Of a stretch of DNA of 64,000 bases, positions 55,931 to 64,000 are shown one piece after another; within the stretch, counting starts at the first letter, position 1; every line of letters starts with the position of its first letter. Made by a program: the position numbers and the translations under genes. The DNA is from Sporolactobacillus sp. THM7-4. GTDB lineage: Bacteria > Bacillota > Bacilli > Bacillales > Sporolactobacillaceae. The stretch covers positions 21,759 through 85,758 of the forward strand of contig NZ_SEMD01000013.1 in NCBI RefSeq assembly GCF_004153165.1, in the 5' to 3' direction. The notes under the pieces were generated by a model. The model was not told where the DNA came from, did not search any database, and worked only from the letters and a program-made list of their open reading frames with translations.

Positions 55931-57997
55931 TTGACAAATGAGACAGTAAAAAATAAGGGAACGAAAAACAATTTGCCTCTGCGGCTGAATATATTATTTG
56001 TTACAGTTTTTCTCGCTTTTTCAATACTGATTGCCCGTCTTGGATATGTTCAGATTGTTGATGGACAGCATTACAAAAGCCTTGTGCAGGGCAGCCATTC
56101 CAAAACGGCGCAAATCGATTCCGCCCGTGGGAAAATTGTTGACACAAATGGTACCGTTCTGGCGGATAACAATGGTGAATCTTCAGTTGTTTACATCCGC
56201 CATATCGGTATTGATGGGTATAAGAGCCTCGATATCGCAAAGAAACTTTCTCAGTTAATGACAATGGATCAAACAGCCATTAAGAAAATTACAATACATG
56301 ATAAGAAGGAATACTTTGTACTGACTCATTACAAGAAATTGCAGTCAGCTTATAATGCCTATCTGACAAAAAAAGAGCAGGCGAGTCTTCAGGGCAACGC
56401 CAATAAGGAGTATAACGTTTTACTTAATCGAATTCCAAATAACAAACTGACCGGTTACTCGCAGAAGGATATCCAGATTATTGCCATCATGCACGAACTG
56501 AATCAGGCGTCGAATCTGGCTCCGCATATTGTGAAAAAGGGACTGACTAAAGAAGAACTGGCCCGTGTCGGGGAATCACTCAGTGAGTTCAATGGCATGA
56601 TTATGACGGATGTCGCATCATCCCGCGCTTATACAAACGGTCATCCTTTTTATCTCGGAAGCATGGGTGATATTCCGGCCGGAATGATTAATAATTATCT
56701 TGCAAAAGGGTACAGCAGAAATGATCAGGTCGGCATCAGCAACCTTGAGGAAAAATACGAATCCTTCTTAAGAGGGGTTCCGACGACGCTGACTTTTCAA
56801 ACAAAGAAAGGTATCCCATCCGGAGCACCTAGGATCAAAGAGGGACGACGTGGTTACGATATTCAGCTGACGGTGGACAGCAGGCTTCAAAATCAAGTAA
56901 ATAAAATTCTTGAAACGAATATCAAAAGTGTCCGCTCGCTTGGCGGAAACGGACAAAATACAGAAGCATACGCGGTTGTCATGAATCCGAAAACAGGCGG
57001 AATTCTTGCGATCGGCGGCAAAAAGTATAATCCATCGACCGGTAAATTCAGCGATGTCGCAAGCGGAGCAGTGAATTCCCAATTTCAAATGGGTTCGGCA
57101 GTCAAAGGCGCGACTCTTTTGACCGGATTTCAGTATCATGCAGTACCTTCCGTCTTTAACGATATGCCGATTCACTACAAGGGAGGGGGCAAATTTACGT
57201 CCTGGGAAGCAGGAGGTTTTTCCGGTCTGACCCCGGAAACCGCTCTTGAACATTCCTCAAACGTGTTTATGGCCAAAGTCGTCTCGAACATGGCTGGCAT
57301 TGCTTTATTACCAGCCGGTGGTCACTACGAAGCGAGAGGTACGGTCGGTCCTGAATTTCAACAGGCTTTTCGAAATCTGAGAGCCGGTTACAGTCAGTTT
57401 GGCCTCGGTACGATGACGGGAATAGATCTGACGAATGAAGGAACCGGATATGAAGGACCTTCTCCGGATACGTTCGGTTTGATTCACCAATTTGCGATTG
57501 GTCAGTACGACACCTACACACCGCTTGAAATGGTTCAATATATTTCAACGATCGCAAATGGCGGGTACCGTATGCAGCCTCACCTGCTTGATTCGGTCCA
57601 TGAGCCTGGCAACGATGCGAAACAGCTTGGCCCGACCATTTACACGTACAAACCAAGAGTCCTGAATACGATTAACAATACTCAGCAGCAAATCAAAACA
57701 ATCCAAAAGGGTCTATATCTTGTGGTCCATGCTGCACAGGGAACAGGGCATGTCATACTTGGTGCACCGGGAAACTCAAAATATAAAATTGTGGCAAAAA
57801 CAGGGACGGCTCAGATTGATCGGAATGACCTCAGTCTTTATAATGAAACACTGGTTTCCTATGCGCCTTACGACAACCCGCAAATTGCAGTGGCGGTTGT
57901 CGTTCCGAGGGTAAGAACGGGCCATCAGAATCAGCAAATCGCCCTTGACATCTACAAAGAATATGACAAACTGTATCATTACACAAGTCAAAAATAA
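55931..57997 (+). CDS. pbpA: Class B penicillin-binding protein, PbpA (PBP2A) type transpeptidase
   Basis: 688 residues: N-terminal membrane helix (about 20-40), dimerisation/pedestal domain (GKIVDTNGTVLADN), and a transpeptidase domain with SxxK (Ser389, Lys392 in MGSAVKGA), SxN (SSN 442-444) and KTG (623-625). Cross-links peptidoglycan during side-wall synthesis. Start TTG 55931 has AAGGAGG 8 bases upstream; the frame open from 55868 is not needed. Sits where B. subtilis has pbpA (yqgF); sodA is missing upstream. Confidence 0.93.
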   Translation: MTNETVKNKGTKNNLPLRLNILFVTVFLAFSILIARLGYVQIVDGQHYKSLVQGSHSKTAQIDSARGKIVDTNGTVLADNNGESSVVYIRHIGIDGYKSLDIAKKLSQLMTMDQTAIKKITIHDKKEYFVLTHYKKLQSAYNAYLTKKEQASLQGNANKEYNVLLNRIPNNKLTGYSQKDIQIIAIMHELNQASNLAPHIVKKGLTKEELARVGESLSEFNGMIMTDVASSRAYTNGHPFYLGSMGDIPAGMINNYLAKGYSRNDQVGISNLEEKYESFLRGVPTTLTFQTKKGIPSGAPRIKEGRRGYDIQLTVDSRLQNQVNKILETNIKSVRSLGGNGQNTEAYAVVMNPKTGGILAIGGKKYNPSTGKFSDVASGAVNSQFQMGSAVKGATLLTGFQYHAVPSVFNDMPIHYKGGGKFTSWEAGGFSGLTPETALEHSSNVFMAKVVSNMAGIALLPAGGHYEARGTVGPEFQQAFRNLRAGYSQFGLGTMTGIDLTNEGTGYEGPSPDTFGLIHQFAIGQYDTYTPLEMVQYISTIANGGYRMQPHLLDSVHEPGNDAKQLGPTIYTYKPRVLNTINNTQQQIKTIQKGLYLVVHAAQGTGHVILGAPGNSKYKIVAKTGTAQIDRNDLSLYNETLVSYAPYDNPQIAVAVVVPRVRTGHQNQQIALDIYKEYDKLYHYTSQK

Positions 57998-58088
57998 AGT
58001 GAAACTTCCATCAGTTTGTTTTTCTATCCGCTACCGAATTAAAGACAATGGTCTTATAGAACCCGTAAAATGAGGAATTGATATTGAT

Positions 58089-58129
58089 AAAAAAGCCGGG
58101 GAGCATTATCGCTCATCCGGCTTTTTAAC
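58089..58129. terminator. Bidirectional terminator between pbpA and the yqzC-like gene
   Basis: AAAAAGCCGG and CCGGCTTTTT form the outer stem, with GAGC/GCTC inside, between convergent genes. Confidence 0.9.
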
Positions 58130-58133
58130 GTTC

Positions 58134-58655
58134 TTATGAATGATTTTTTGTAATAACCTGGGCTATTTTCTGAAAAGACATGTCGCTTGAAACTTTGAAT
58201 TTGCCAAGCTGGACATATTTTTCGAGGTGATTATTATGCAGATATGAATCAAATTCTGATTTTTGCCCGGATTTAAGTATTTTTGCCTGAACCAGCTGGC
58301 TGGAAATATCACCAGGAGTCATTCCGCTTTGAATGTTGATTTCATATGTGATTGCTTTTTGCGTTTTGTGGCTGTTTGCGGCAGCCTTTTTGTTATCTGT
58401 TTTGCTTTTTGCTGCCGGCGTCTTTGCTGCGCTATCTTCCTGCCATTTTTGATATTTTTGGTAGTCGGTTGTATCAAGAGCCACGCGGTTGTGGCTGTCC
58501 AGATAGCGATTGACGGCGGATTCGGTCAGTGGTGCCTGTCTGACTGGCGGTTTCGATTGTCCGTCTGGATTGAATATAAGATAGTAGAAGAAGGCAAAGA
58601 CAGCACAGGCGGTCAGGATCCCTGCCGAAAACCCGCGCATTCCGTTTTTTGTCAC
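58134..58655 (-). CDS. yqzC: YceG-like membrane protein without catalytic region (YqzC-like)
   Basis: About 173 residues: N-terminal membrane helix (about 10-28), a polar Lys/Ala/Thr-rich linker, and a C-terminal stretch resembling the small N-terminal subdomain of MltG/YceG (YEINIQSGMTPGDISSQLVQAKIL, YVQLGKFKVSSDMSFQKIAQVIT). The MltG lytic transglycosylase catalytic domain is absent. Start GTG 58655 uses AAAGG in the end of the upstream gene; GTG 58664 lacks spacing. B. subtilis has yqzC/yqzD at this place. Confidence 0.75.
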   Translation of the reverse strand: MTKNGMRGFSAGILTACAVFAFFYYLIFNPDGQSKPPVRQAPLTESAVNRYLDSHNRVALDTTDYQKYQKWQEDSAAKTPAAKSKTDNKKAAANSHKTQKAITYEINIQSGMTPGDISSQLVQAKILKSGQKSEFDSYLHNNHLEKYVQLGKFKVSSDMSFQKIAQVITKNHS

Positions 58656-58660
58656 ATTAT

Positions 58661-58867
58661 TCACCCTTTAAAATGATCTCGGTCCCCGATCATGACTTCT
58701 TCTTCGAGTACTCGTATTTTTTTCTTGACTTTGTACAGTTCCTGCATCATCGTGATCGAATTCTCTTCCAGTTGGTTTTCGACTTGTTTCACACTGTCTT
58801 CTCTGAAATAGGAAACGGCCAGTGTTATTAACCCAACAAGCACAAGAATCAAGATGATATATCCCAT
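58661..58867 (-). CDS. Small membrane protein (YqzD-like position)
   Basis: 68 residues: membrane helix at the N-terminus (MGYIILILVLVGLITLAVSYF) followed by a coiled-coil-like acidic region (QVENQLEENSITMMQEL, VKKKIRVLEEEV). AGGGGG before ATG 58867. Its stop overlaps the start area of the next gene, which is thus probably translationally coupled. Role unknown. Confidence 0.72.
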   Translation of the reverse strand: MGYIILILVLVGLITLAVSYFREDSVKQVENQLEENSITMMQELYKVKKKIRVLEEEVMIGDRDHFKG

Positions 58868-59104
58868 AATTAGCCCCCTTGCTTTTAAAATCCGCATGCT
58901 TCTTATTTATAACATAACTCAGGATGTTGCGAAAGAAGAATGGCGAAAAAGAAAGAAGAATGTAAAAAAAGTAGAAAATAATTCCGTTTATGGATAGTTG
59001 AATGGATTGAAACATTCAAGGGTTGATGCTTTCCCTTTTTTTTGATAGTATAAAGTGTATGTTTCGTGTGAGATGACAGAAATTATAGCAATGGAGGGAT
59101 CGCT

Positions 59105-59254
59105 ATGCGAGTTAAGGTTATTTTGGAATGTACGGAAACCGGCGATCGTAATTATATTACGACGAAGAATAAGCAAAAAAATCCGGAACGTCTTGAACTG
59201 ATGAAGTACAGCCCAAAGCTGAGAAAATACACGCTTCACCGTGAAACAAAATAA
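59105..59254 (+). CDS. rpmG: 50S ribosomal protein L33 (zinc-free form)
   Basis: 49 residues: [20 protein letters not shown] and the C-terminal KKYSP-type [18 protein letters not shown]. Only one cysteine remains, so the CxxC zinc pairs of the zinc form are missing; this is the C-minus paralogue used under zinc limitation or constitutively in some species. TGGAGGG before ATG 59105. Next to yqgN as in B. subtilis (rpmGA). Confidence 0.95.
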   Translation: MRVKVILECTETGDRNYITTKNKQKNPERLELMKYSPKLRKYTLHRETK

Positions 59255-59387
59255 CAGAAGTACCGGAAAATAAGTCGCAATGACCCGTGGACGTGAACGT
59301 CTGAAAATGATGGCTGATCTTTTACCACATTTTGAACCTCCGCAGGTTATTTGCGGCTTTTTGTCTATAATGGAGGACCGTTTTCTG

Positions 59388-59966
59388 ATGAATATAGCCA
59401 AAAAACAATATCGTGAACACATACTGGACGCATTAAAAAAGTTAGACGCTCAGACGTTTGAAAATAAATGCACCCGTATTCGTAAGTTTTTATTTTCGGA
59501 GGAAGAGTGGCTGACGGCAAAAACGGTTGCGGTGACTTTGTCTGTCGGCCGTGAAATTGAAACCCGGCCGATCATTAAGAGAGCATGGGCGCAAGGAAAA
59601 CAGGTAGCTGTACCTAAATGCAATCCGAAGACGAAACAGCTGACCTTTTACAGACTCGACTCGTTTGACCAGCTGGAGAAAAGCTTTTACGGTTTAATGG
59701 AACCAAATCCGGATAAGACATGCCCGTTGGAAAGCAGCGAGCTTGATCTGATTATTGTGCCAGGTGTTGCTTTTGACCCGCGTGGTTATCGGATTGGTTA
59801 CGGCGGGGGCTATTATGACCGGTTTCTTTCCGGAAACCATGGGAAGACGGTCTCACTCCTGCTTAACTGTCAGATGATTGAACGGGTTCCCGAGGAGTCT
59901 TTCGATCAACGGGTGACAAAATTAATTACTGAACGTGGAGTGGTCCCTTTTTCAATTGATGAATGA
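59388..59966 (+). CDS. yqgN: 5-formyltetrahydrofolate cyclo-ligase
   Basis: 192 residues: basic N-terminus, TVAVTLSVGREIETRPII, VPGVAFDPRGYRIGYGGGYYDRFL with the ATP/folate-binding glycine loop, and a C-terminal DQRVTKLITERG. Converts 5-formyl-THF to 5,10-methenyl-THF. I use ATG 59388, with GGAGG about 11 bases upstream; the frame is open back to 59280. Confidence 0.93.
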   Translation: MNIAKKQYREHILDALKKLDAQTFENKCTRIRKFLFSEEEWLTAKTVAVTLSVGREIETRPIIKRAWAQGKQVAVPKCNPKTKQLTFYRLDSFDQLEKSFYGLMEPNPDKTCPLESSELDLIIVPGVAFDPRGYRIGYGGGYYDRFLSGNHGKTVSLLLNCQMIERVPEESFDQRVTKLITERGVVPFSIDE

Positions 59967-60022
59967 AAAATAGTCCTCTAAGCCAAAATAACTTTATGAT
60001 TGGTTCAGGGGGTGTTTATTTT

Positions 60023-60190
60023 ATGAAAAGATCTTTAAATTTCCAGCTTTTTATGCTTAGTGTCCTTTTCTTTTACCTCTTTAGAAGACGATGGTCGATT
60101 CTTGAACTCGTTACGGTGTTATTTGGTACCGGATTTCTTCTGAGAAGACTCGGAGGCTGTATCCGTTATTGTAAAAAGGTCTGTTCATAA
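60023..60190 (+). CDS. Small membrane protein, unknown (YqgO position)
   Basis: 55 residues, basic, with a hydrophobic N-terminal half (LNFQLFMLSVLFFYLF) and a second hydrophobic part (LELVTVLFGTGFLL) ending in Arg/Lys/Cys. GGGGGTG lies 9 bases before ATG 60023. A frame from 59963 overlaps the yqgN stop. It matches the slot of B. subtilis yqgO; no family is recognised with certainty. Confidence 0.5.
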   Translation: MKRSLNFQLFMLSVLFFYLFRRRWSILELVTVLFGTGFLLRRLGGCIRYCKKVCS

Positions 60191-60212
60191 TCATGAAATG
60201 AAGATAAGCGGC

Positions 60213-61070
60213 TTATCGGATCTGAAACGATTGTTTGAGTAAGGCGATTTGATGATCTTCCGTTTCGATGATGATCAGAAGGTGATCACCTGCAACGAGA
60301 AGGATCGGCATTCTGCTGCCCTGCGCAGATTCAACCCGTCCGCTCGAAGTTTGAATGCCGCGGAGAAACGTTTTATAGATACCTTCCCACAACTGGCTCG
60401 TAATCCTGCGGGCCGTTTTTTTATTAAAAGAAGACAGAACACGGCCTGGAGCAGTGACCAGATCGGCCAGCGAAAACACCTGATAATCTGACAGACGAAT
60501 CCCGTAAGCCGCAACTGCTTTCCGAATAACTCCCGAACGCTCGTCAGCGATTTTGTCATTGTACTGATCAAGCCATTCTTTTTCTTCAAGGGATTCCGCT
60601 GTTTTAAAAGACGTGAAGTGCTCCTGTTGCCCTTGAACAATCAAGTGATCTTCGGATGATGCATCTTTTCCAAGAATGGTCTCTCCATAATGAAGTTCGG
60701 AATGATGGAGGGAGAGACTTTGAAAGTAACCCGGTTCTGTTTTGAAAACTTTTTTCTGAAACAGTTCAACTTCTCCCCTTCTCCAATAATTAATCATGGT
60801 AAACAGGCGGTTATTTTTGTACAATAAAGAAAAATCTTGTCGTAAGTAGGATCGATGGCTGATTCTGGAGCGGACAAGCCAGTTCAGCATGTTACCATCA
60901 GGCGATAAATAAAGTCTTGTCGAAGCAGTAGTGTAATGGCTATTCATATCCTCAGGGAAATAGGTTATGCTTTGGCGCGCCGCCATATAGAAATAGTGAA
61001 AAGCGAACAGGACGACCGCAGTCAATGCAGCAAAAAGAGGGAGAAGAACGAAGAACTGTTTTTTTTTCAT
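60213..61070 (-). CDS. Hypothetical membrane-anchored extracytoplasmic protein
   Basis: 285 residues: one N-terminal membrane helix (about 7-27) and a large outside domain of mixed alpha/beta composition with no motif I recognise; no LPXTG, LysM or SH3 signature. Divergent from glcK. The B. subtilis gene gluP (rhomboid) found at this place is absent. Codon use and start (MKKKQFF) look like a normal host gene. Confidence 0.7.
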   Translation of the reverse strand: MKKKQFFVLLPLFAALTAVVLFAFHYFYMAARQSITYFPEDMNSHYTTASTRLYLSPDGNMLNWLVRSRISHRSYLRQDFSLLYKNNRLFTMINYWRRGEVELFQKKVFKTEPGYFQSLSLHHSELHYGETILGKDASSEDHLIVQGQQEHFTSFKTAESLEEKEWLDQYNDKIADERSGVIRKAVAAYGIRLSDYQVFSLADLVTAPGRVLSSFNKKTARRITSQLWEGIYKTFLRGIQTSSGRVESAQGSRMPILLVAGDHLLIIIETEDHQIALLKQSFQIR

Positions 61071-61295
61071 CGATATTCCTCCCGGGACGAGATACTCTAA
61101 AATAATCTATTATCGAGCAAATCATTTGATGTCCCTGAAAGCGGGGCTGTCCTTTGAATTTCTATGGTATACTGAAATCGCTCCCTCGTAAAAAGAGGCA
61201 TTTTTCCTTTGATTGTTAACGATTTGTCCATTGGCATTTTAAACTTCTTAAGTAAAATTAAAATTAAGAAGATCTCTTAAAGGGTGGTAGACGTC

Positions 61296-62279
61296 ATGGC
61301 TGACATGATAAATATTGGTGTTGATCTGGGTGGAACGACGATTAAAATGGCGCTGATTGATGACTCCGGCAGAATCATTGATAAATGGGCAATACCGACA
61401 AATACGATCGATAACGGCAGCCATATTACTTCCGATATAAGCACAAGCATTAACAAAAAATTGTCTGAATTTCACCTGGATAAGGCGGAAGTCAGAGGCA
61501 TTGGCATGGGAGCTCCCGGTTTCATCGATATGGACAGCGGATTTGTCTATAAGGCTGTCAATATTGGCTGGGAGAACTACGCATTGAAAGAAGAACTGCA
61601 GAAGTCAACCGGCATTTCCGCGATCATTGAAAATGATGCCAATGCAGCCGCTCTCGGGGAAATGTGGATCGGTGCGGGAAAAGGATCCAAAAACATGATT
61701 TGCGTCACAATCGGCACCGGTGTCGGAGGCGGTATTATTGTTAACGGCGACATTCTTCATGGAGTCAGCGGTATGGCCGGAGAAATCGGTCATATGACCA
61801 TGGTTACTAAAGATGGAGCACTCTGCAACTGCGGGAAAAAAGGGTGCCTTGAGACGGTTTCATCGGCGACCGGTATCCGCCGACTTGCACTTGAAGCGCT
61901 GGATTATAATGATTCCGAAAGTATTTTACGAGAGATTTTCGAGAAAAAAGGCGACATAACAGCTGAAGACGTGTTTAATTGTGCGGGTAAACAGGATCCT
62001 CTTTCCTCAGCAGTTGCCGAGAAGGCAGCCTATTATCTCGGCTATGCCCTTGGAGCCATTTCGATCGTGATCAATCCGGAAAAAATCGTGATCGGCGGCG
62101 GTGTCTCACACGCGGGGGACGTCCTCCTTACACCGCTGATTAAATATTTTAAAAAGTATTCGCTCCCGAGGATTTTCGATGCATGCACGATTGATATCGC
62201 AAAACTGAGCAACGATGCCGGCGTGATCGGCGCAGCATGGCTGGCGAAAACCAAATTGAATCGGGTGCATACAGCCTGA
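61296..62279 (+). CDS. glcK: ROK-family glucokinase
   Basis: 327 residues: ATP-binding GVDLGGTTIKMALI, IENDANAAALGEMW with the catalytic Asp, and the ROK zinc motif CNCGKKGCLE. Phosphorylates glucose to glucose-6-phosphate; kept as main entry route for free glucose. Start ATG 61296 with AAAGGGTGG upstream. B. subtilis counterpart is yqgR/glcK. Confidence 0.95.
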   Translation: MADMINIGVDLGGTTIKMALIDDSGRIIDKWAIPTNTIDNGSHITSDISTSINKKLSEFHLDKAEVRGIGMGAPGFIDMDSGFVYKAVNIGWENYALKEELQKSTGISAIIENDANAAALGEMWIGAGKGSKNMICVTIGTGVGGGIIVNGDILHGVSGMAGEIGHMTMVTKDGALCNCGKKGCLETVSSATGIRRLALEALDYNDSESILREIFEKKGDITAEDVFNCAGKQDPLSSAVAEKAAYYLGYALGAISIVINPEKIVIGGGVSHAGDVLLTPLIKYFKKYSLPRIFDACTIDIAKLSNDAGVIGAAWLAKTKLNRVHTA

Positions 62280-62329
62280 ATCTTTCAAACTATAATTTTG
62301 GGGTGCATGACAAAATTTGGATAAACCAA

Positions 62330-62358
62330 AAAGGCTGCATATTGCGGTCTTTTTTTGA
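62330..62358 (+). terminator. Terminator after glcK
   Basis: AAAGGCTGC pairs with GCGGTCTTT (two G-U pairs) around a five-base loop, followed by a run of T. Confidence 0.75.
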
Positions 62359-62391
62359 TAAAATATAACCCCATTACTGGAGGTGGCAATA

Positions 62392-63024
62392 GTGAAATGG
62401 ACTGCATGTCCCGTTGGTCCGATTCAGGCCAACTGTTACGTGCTGGAAGACGAGCAAACGAAGGAAGCCATTATTATCGATCCCGGCAGCGAAATGGATA
62501 CCATTCATTCAGTAATAGATAAAAAGAAACTGCGTCCTTTGGCGGTTTTATTGACTCATGCCCACTTTGACCACATCGGCGCTCTTGAACCCGTTCGTGA
62601 TCACTGGAAGATTCCTGCCTATCTTCATCAAAATGAAGCGGACTGGCTCCAGGATCCGAATAAGAATGGTTCCGCTCTTTTTTCGATGGTGGAAGCGTTC
62701 CATGACCGGCCGGCTGAACATTTGCTGAGCCATGAGCAAAGTTTGGAAATCGGGCCGTTTTCATTCGAGGTTTTGGAAACACCTGGCCACTCTCCCGGCG
62801 GCGTTTCTTATTATTTTAAAAGCACGAATGTCGTATTTTGCGGGGACGCTCTTTTTAATGGCAGCATCGGCCGTACCGACGGATTCGGAGGAGACCGTGT
62901 CCAGCTTATTCAAAGCATTACGGAAAAACTGCTTACTCTTCCTGCAGAAACGGTTGTCTGTCCCGGCCATGGTTTTACGACAACAATCGGGCATGAACTT
63001 GAAACTAACCCGTTTTTAATTTGA
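62392..63024 (+). CDS. yqgX: MBL-fold hydrolase YqgX
   Basis: 210 residues of the glyoxalase II-like metallo-beta-lactamase family: metal motif THAHFDHIGA (HxHxDH), TPGHSPGGVSYY, FCGDALFNGSIGR and PGHGFTT. Start GTG 62392 with GGAGG 8 bases before it, matching the family N-terminus (MKWxxxPxGPIQ). In B. subtilis YqgX is reported to take part in bacillithiol-linked thiol chemistry; not tested here. Confidence 0.92.
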   Translation: MKWTACPVGPIQANCYVLEDEQTKEAIIIDPGSEMDTIHSVIDKKKLRPLAVLLTHAHFDHIGALEPVRDHWKIPAYLHQNEADWLQDPNKNGSALFSMVEAFHDRPAEHLLSHEQSLEIGPFSFEVLETPGHSPGGVSYYFKSTNVVFCGDALFNGSIGRTDGFGGDRVQLIQSITEKLLTLPAETVVCPGHGFTTTIGHELETNPFLI

Positions 63025-63102
63025 GACGAAATGTATTCAATCACGGCGGCTCTTTCACTTTCATACACTGGTAGTTATGACAGGGTTAAAGGGGAGACAC
63101 CA

Positions 63103-63834
63103 GTGAAGAAAAACCATAAGTATATTGATTTTCTTGCCAAACTGGCGATCGATAACGCGCATCCGGGCGGCCGGCGACTGACGGAGGGGATTATTAATCG
63201 GGCGTCCATAAAACCTGGAGACAGCATACTGGATGTCGGCTGCGGAACAGGGGCAACTTCTGCCTTACTCGCGGAAAAGATCCATGCCGATGTGACAGGT
63301 ATCGACTTTCATCCAGGCATGGTTAAGAGGGCGAAGAAGCGTTCTATGGAATCGGGATTATCGTTTAAAGTGTTGCAGGCGTCGGCTGAAGAGTTGCCTT
63401 TTGAAGACCATACATTCGATTGGGTGCTCTCCGAATCGGTAACAGCTTTTACCGACAGCTCACGATCGGTCCCGGAATACCTCAGGGTACTGAGGCCGGG
63501 AGGAAAACTGATTGCGGTTGAAATGACTTTGGAAAAGTCGCTCCCTCTTTCAGACACGGAAGGCATTCAAAATCTATATGGCGTCCAAAGACTCTATACC
63601 GAGAATGACTGGAAAGCAGTTTTGGAACGGGCAGGGTTTACTTCCGTTAAAGCTTTGAAAGAGTCGGACATTGTTTTACATTCCAATCAGTCGCCGCTTC
63701 CGGTCTTTCATTTAACGAGTGAAATTGATGATGAAACTTTTGAAATATGGCTCACTCATCTTCAAGTGATGCAAAACTACAAAGACGTTCTCTCATATCG
63801 CATTTATCTGGCCGCTAAGCCTCTTGATTCATAA
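63103..63834 (+). CDS. Class I SAM-dependent methyltransferase
   Basis: 243 residues: SAM motif I ILDVGCGTGATSALLA, post-I GIDFHPGMV, motif with FDWVLSE and YLRVLRPGGKLIAVEM. Resembles UbiE/arsenite-type methyltransferases of unknown substrate. GTG 63103 with AAAGGGGAG 7 bases upstream; the open frame begins at 63031. It directly precedes the insertion sequence. Confidence 0.85.
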   Translation: MKKNHKYIDFLAKLAIDNAHPGGRRLTEGIINRASIKPGDSILDVGCGTGATSALLAEKIHADVTGIDFHPGMVKRAKKRSMESGLSFKVLQASAEELPFEDHTFDWVLSESVTAFTDSSRSVPEYLRVLRPGGKLIAVEMTLEKSLPLSDTEGIQNLYGVQRLYTENDWKAVLERAGFTSVKALKESDIVLHSNQSPLPVFHLTSEIDDETFEIWLTHLQVMQNYKDVLSYRIYLAAKPLDS

Positions 63835-63876
63835 TGGATCAACAAAAATCCCCGTTACCGTTTTTTCAGGTACTGA

Positions 63877-64000
63877 TGTGAACCCCAAAAGTTAGACATA
63901 GTTTTAAGCTACTTGCTCGGTGTTTGAAATCCGATATTCAATCGGACTTTGACCGCCGAGTTTTTCTTTGATCCTAGACTCATTATAGTACTTAATCCAC
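63877..64000 (-). mobile_element. IS3-family insertion sequence (right end, runs off window)
   Basis: The terminal inverted repeat reads TGTCTAACTTTTGGGG on the minus strand near 63880-63898, and the last 31 residues of an orfB transposase follow inward. The other end lies beyond the window. The repeat and protein are of the IS150-like subgroup common in Firmicutes. Confidence 0.8.
63904..64000 (-). CDS. IS3-family transposase OrfB (C-terminal fragment in window)
   Basis: Minus-strand frame ending in TAA at 63904-63906 encodes WIKYYNESRIKEKLGG then SPIEYRISN, the conserved C-terminus (YIxYYNxxRIKxKLxGxSPxxYR) of the IS3/IS150 rve integrase-type transposase. The DDE catalytic core is outside the window. 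Confidence 0.85.
   Translation of the reverse strand, partial: WIKYYNESRIKEKLGGQSPIEYRISNTEQVA

Overview
The window reads as a chromosome segment from an endospore-forming, low-GC Gram-positive bacterium of the order Bacillales. Gene order follows the Bacillus subtilis stretch sda-yqeG ... comE ... dnaK ... sigA ... ispG ... pbpA ... glcK-yqgX almost step by step. Sporulation genes (an uninterrupted sigK, sda, gpr, a yqxA-like gene, a vrrA/yqfQ-like gene) confirm a spore former. Several Bacillus genes are missing from their usual slots: yqeM, spoIIP, yqeZ, glyQS, cccA (cytochrome c550), cshB and sodA. Loss of the cytochrome and superoxide dismutase slots would fit a fermentative, microaerophilic relative such as Sporolactobacillaceae; that placement is inference from layout, not a database result.

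Layout: (1) 1-2.1 kb, mostly minus strand: end-truncated flavin oxidoreductase, acylphosphatase, pro-sigma-K, a tiny YjcZ-type membrane peptide (+), and the checkpoint gene sda behind a cluster of DnaA boxes. (2) 2.4-6.8 kb: yqeG-yqeH-aroE-yhbY-nadD-yqeK-rsfS (ribosome assembly, shikimate and NAD synthesis). (3) 6.9-13.2 kb: comER (-), comEA-comEB-comEC competence genes, holA, rpsT (-). (4) 13.5-18.3 kb: gpr, a yqxA-like gene, lepA, hemW. (5) 18.35-26.8 kb: CIRCE-controlled hrcA-grpE-dnaK-dnaJ-prmA-rsmE-mtaB heat-shock operon. (6) 26.8-40.4 kb: Na/Pi transporter (-), rpsU-yqeY, floA, yqfC-yqfD, phoH-pgpH-ybeY-dgkA-cdd-era, yqzL, recO, ccpN, ppsR. (7) 40.4-46.5 kb: yqxD-dnaG-sigA macromolecular synthesis genes, trmK, yqfO. 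(8) 46.5-54.9 kb: ispH, vrrA-like, nfo, yqfT, an orphan sensor kinase, yqfX-like, nitroreductase, ispG, yqfZ, an NfeD protein and a small membrane protein. (9) 55.1-55.6 kb: five tRNA genes (Asn, Met, His, Ile2-type CAT, Ser). (10) 55.7-63.8 kb: pbpA, yqzC/yqzD-like, rpmG, yqgN, glcK, yqgX, a methyltransferase. (11) 63.88 kb to the edge: the end of an IS3-family insertion sequence.

Most of the window is conserved housekeeping DNA, and I found no clear new multi-gene system. The points most worth a second look are the paired DnaA boxes at sda, the loss of spoIIP between gpr and the yqxA-like gene, a tRNA with C instead of the near-universal U at position 33, a promoter followed at once by a terminator-like hairpin in front of pbpA, the separation of floA from its NfeD partner, a possible rpsT leader structure, and a few lineage-specific small membrane proteins. 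Many annotated starts here are GTG or TTG; I chose starts by ribosome-binding site and by remembered family N-termini.
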